The translations under genes and the position numbers were made by a program. DNA of 64,000 bases from Stramonita haemastoma (taxonomy: Eukaryota; Mollusca; Gastropoda; Neogastropoda; Muricidae). The notes beneath the pieces were generated by a model. It did no database searches, was not told the origin of the DNA, and saw only the letters and a program-made list of their open reading frames with translations. Within the stretch, counting starts at the first letter, position 1, and each line of letters starts with the position of its first letter. The stretch covers positions 19,025,243 through 19,089,242 of the forward strand of contig CM060327.1 of assembly GCA_030674155.1 (NCBI GenBank), given 5' to 3'. Below, one piece after another: positions 24,401 to 64,000 of this stretch.

Positions 24401-26129
24401 TGGACTGCTACACCACGATGGATAAAGGATCTATTAACACTATGCTAAAGTCAATAATCTATATGAAAACAACTACATGAAGTCAATTAAAGATTATGTC
24501 AAAGATTATACGAACAGTAATAGACAGACAGATCTATCAGTGAAAACATAAAGTCTCATCGGAAAGACCCTGCATAATAATCACAAAAGTTTTAAATATA
24601 CAGAAAGGATACATAAAAAGGCGAAACACTCAGACGATTTCAAGAATGAAATGCTTTTTTTCAGTTCGTAGTTTAGCTATCCTTTTATTTCAGTGTTGTT
24701 TAAAATATGAGTGTGTGTTATCTTAAATTTCAGTTAAAAAAAAAAAAAAAGGAAAAGAAATGGGACCCTCCCCACCCCACCCCCACAAAAAAATGAAGCT
24801 AAAAAAATAATTCAAATAAAAAACCTTTTTTTATTTAAAAAAAAAAAAAAACCCAAACCCTTCTGTATGAATACAAATATGCTGAAAATGAGAAAAGAAA
24901 AAAAAAAAAAGAAAATACAATCTAAAATCATATGAAACATGAATGAAAAAATGAAACATAAAATATTCAAAGTCACTTATTGGAAAATTGCCAACAATAA
25001 GAGAAACAAACACAGAATAATGTAACAACTCAATAATGCAAATAAAGTAATAAATATGTACAATTAGAACACATAAACTAAATACTGTTGATAAGTAAAC
25101 AAATAGAAAATAAACAATCTTACTAGAAAAAAAAAAGAACCAGAGGTTCATGACCAATGGCTTACTTATCCTTAAAAATAAAAAGATAAAAAATACTTCT
25201 TAAAAAATACTTCTTTAAAAAAAAAAAGCAACTTAAAAAAGTGAAAAGTAAACAAGCACTTTTGAATTATATTTGCATGATCAGAGGACTTCTCTTCTGA
25301 TTCTTTTGAAGTTTCTTACCTCAAATGTAAGTTTTATGAACACTCTGAGGGAAACAATTGCAATATTACTATCAAGTCTTGCAGACAGAATAATAATATT
25401 TACAACTATAAAACGTAAAAAGTATGCACATTGATGTTTTACCTTGACTAATCGCCACATAACTGATGTCCCTTATAAACTCATGTATGAATAAATCTGT
25501 AATTTTCGATTTTCAAAAAAGGTAGAAAATTTCACAAATATCTAACACACCATGGTGAAGAGATGTCCCTCTCTCTCTTTTTGTTCTCCTGTCAACCAGC
25601 CTTCCCTCCCCTTTCACCCCTGCCCTATCTTCTGCTTATTTCTCAAAATGAGTACTTAAAAAAATTTCAACAAAAAAATGAAACAGCACCCCACCGCCCC
25701 TCCCTAAATAAAAACAACAAACAACCAACCAACACACACACAAAAAAAACGAAACAACTAAACCCCCTACCCCCAAAACTCAGTTAACTGCTATCTACTT
25801 ACATCATTCAAATCAAGTAAATCCAATCATAAAACATTTTAGATATGATCACAATATCAAAACTATTACTACTTTTTTGTTAGCCAACATCCTTACAGCT
25901 AATCTGTTTTTTTAAAAAGAAAAAGGGCATGAGTGGTTGAGATGGCTGAACCAACTCTCAAGTAGTGCTAGTACAGCTAGCAACCACAATAACCTTTGAG
26001 GGACATTTCATTCGTTACTCCAACAACTTTCTTGGGTGAACGTGGTCTTGAAACAAGATATGGGCCATTGTCTTAGAACAATGCATGCTTTTCTTCCTTG
26101 TTGATGTTTTCTCAACAAGAAGCAAAAGT

Positions 26130-26182
26130 CACACACACACACAATCACACACACACACACACAACACACACACAACCACACT
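26130..26182. repeat. Interrupted (AC)n
   Basis: AC repeat with AAT and AAC interruptions, in the 3' flank of the CELF gene. Confidence 0.9.
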
Positions 26183-26973
26183 TACACCTATCTTTATGTA
26201 CCACATATATATCAAACAAGCTACACTTATTTGCACCTGCTGTGAGAATTCATCAACCAATAAAAGGAGATGGGAAGGGGGGGGGAGGTAGGAGGTAAAG
26301 GCAGGAGAGGAGAGGAGACAAAGAAGGGAAATGGGCGTCAGAACTCCAACATGATAAGGGAAATCTAAGGAAACAGACAAATACATTTTTTTTAAATGTG
26401 TTTTGATAGGAATACTATCATTCCAACAGACTTACAATGGAGCCCAGTTAAAACGATGATGCCTTTATTTTGAATCTGCTTTATGCTGGCAGAATCCATT
26501 CATATTCCTGGCCACTACTTTTCTATTTCACAAATAAATTTCATGAATTTACCTACAGTGGATGTTTTCACCTCTGAAAATAACAGACTTGATTTTTAAC
26601 ACAATGATCAATGACAACAAATTTAAAAAATTCAAAATTTCTTTTGTGACCGATAACAGGTTCTCTTCTTCCTAGTTGGCAATGTAGGCATTAATTCTGG
26701 CTGAGTATCTATGGAAATGTTGTCTGCATGCCATGCTGGATACTTCTGGATGTGGAGATGGAAGCCCACAAACCGACCAAACACATATATCCTACATATA
26801 ACAGAATAATAATTACACAAATCATTAATTATAAAAAAAAAATAACATGAAAGAAAAAAAATGACAAACAGGTTGACAGGACGTAATACAACCTGCCTGA
26901 TCTCCTCTCGCTGGTTCTACTGAATTCTGGTCTCTTAACTAAGAAAACACAAGGGCTCCTTCTCCCCTTCCTG

Positions 26974-26979
26974 TTTATT
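26974..26979 (-). promoter_or_regulatory. Candidate proximal polyadenylation signal of the CELF gene
   Basis: The first AATAAA on the minus strand after the CELF stop, about 68 nt downstream. A GU/U-rich stretch (CTTGTGTTTTCTTAG) follows about 20 nt later, as expected of a cleavage site. CELF 3' UTRs are often much longer, and many AATAAA matches occur by chance in the AT-rich flank, so this could be a proximal or unused site. Confidence 0.3.
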
Positions 26980-27046
26980 TTCTGTTCCTTTTTTTTTTTT
27001 AAATCACACTTACCCAGCCAAAGTGACCTTGGCCTTGACCTTGACT

Positions 27047-63620
<36,574 letters not shown>

Positions 63621-64000
63621 CTGCAACACAAAACACCATTTCCTCACGTTTTATAATTATATCAACAACACAGCACTCTCCTGCAGTATCTTATCATCCT
63701 TTGTTTGAATTTATCATCGATAATTTGATTTTGGATTGAATGAAAACTTGCTATATAAGTACAACTTGAAACACACACGAACAAACTATCATCATCACAA
63801 CATTCCAATAACATTAGAGGTATACATAGAATGCCATTTTTGGTGGAAATAAAAGATTCAGGTATGCCTGACCTTGAATTCTTAATTAATACTGCATCAG
63901 CAAATTAACACCTGACAGAATGAAAACTCTTTGACAAAACTACAGTCTGCAATACCATTATCATTTTCATCACAGTCCAGTAACAGAAGTGATACAACAG
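63621..64000 (-). other. CELF intron continuing past the window edge
   Basis: AT-rich intron upstream of the RRM2-end exon. No exon visible in these 380 nt. Confidence 0.85.

Larger units (their letters stand above)
9861..26973. other. Long AT-rich 3' flank of the CELF gene
   Basis: No exon with coding similarity was found on either strand. Contents are the listed microsatellites, a SINE, an R2 copy, two old tandem arrays and G-rich tracts. Part of it could be CELF 3' UTR or belong to an unidentified transcript. Several AATAAA matches on the minus strand (for example near 26463-26468) cannot be ranked by eye. Confidence 0.5.

Overview
The window looks like a repeat-rich metazoan nuclear genome, most likely a gastropod mollusc. 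This rests on the pattern of dinucleotide and tetranucleotide microsatellites, tRNA-derived SINEs of a kind I associate with marine snails, long AT-rich introns, and one highly conserved animal gene; the species is an inference, not a match. There are no bacterial features, rRNA genes, free-standing tRNA genes or CRISPR arrays. Nearly all long open frames are translated microsatellites.

The one gene I can firmly support is the 3' half of a CELF/Bruno RNA-binding protein of the CELF3-6 (Drosophila bru3-like) subfamily. It lies on the minus strand from 63620 (entering from beyond the right edge) to a stop codon at 27047-27049. Eight core exons join in frame with GT-AG borders: 63541-63620 (end of RRM2), 60516-60671 (linker), 41627-41834 (Ala/Gln-rich divergent domain), 40095-40172, 39106-39180, 38057-38137, 28413-28556 and 27047-27174 (RRM3 and the C-terminus). 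Their lengths sum to 950 nt, which with one base from the missing upstream exon gives 317 codons including the stop. Three further candidate exons keep the frame and have good splice sites, so they may be alternatively spliced cassettes: 56395-56448 (54 nt), 46841-46891 (51 nt) and 33240-33314 (75 nt, just before RRM3).

The most interesting layer is in the introns. The central exons sit directly against tandem repeats that seem to copy or replace splice signals. A minisatellite with a period near 75 bp (about 40690-41626) runs into exon 41627-41834 and carries repeated copies of its 5' splice site. That exon's 3' splice site abuts GAT repeats and lacks a normal pyrimidine tract. Exon 39106-39180 has a short minisatellite repeating the branch-point region on one side and a CUU repeat 9 nt past its donor on the other. 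UG-rich tracts, the known CELF binding motif, lie at several of this gene's own splice sites, which suggests autoregulation.

Left of 27 kb the sequence is the 3' flank: AT-rich DNA, SINE copies, diverged tandem arrays, G-quadruplex-prone runs, a non-LTR retrotransposon tail (about 1590-1790), a 200-residue orphan ORF (332-934) and a CpG-rich patch near 4740-4960 that may be a first exon or promoter of another gene.
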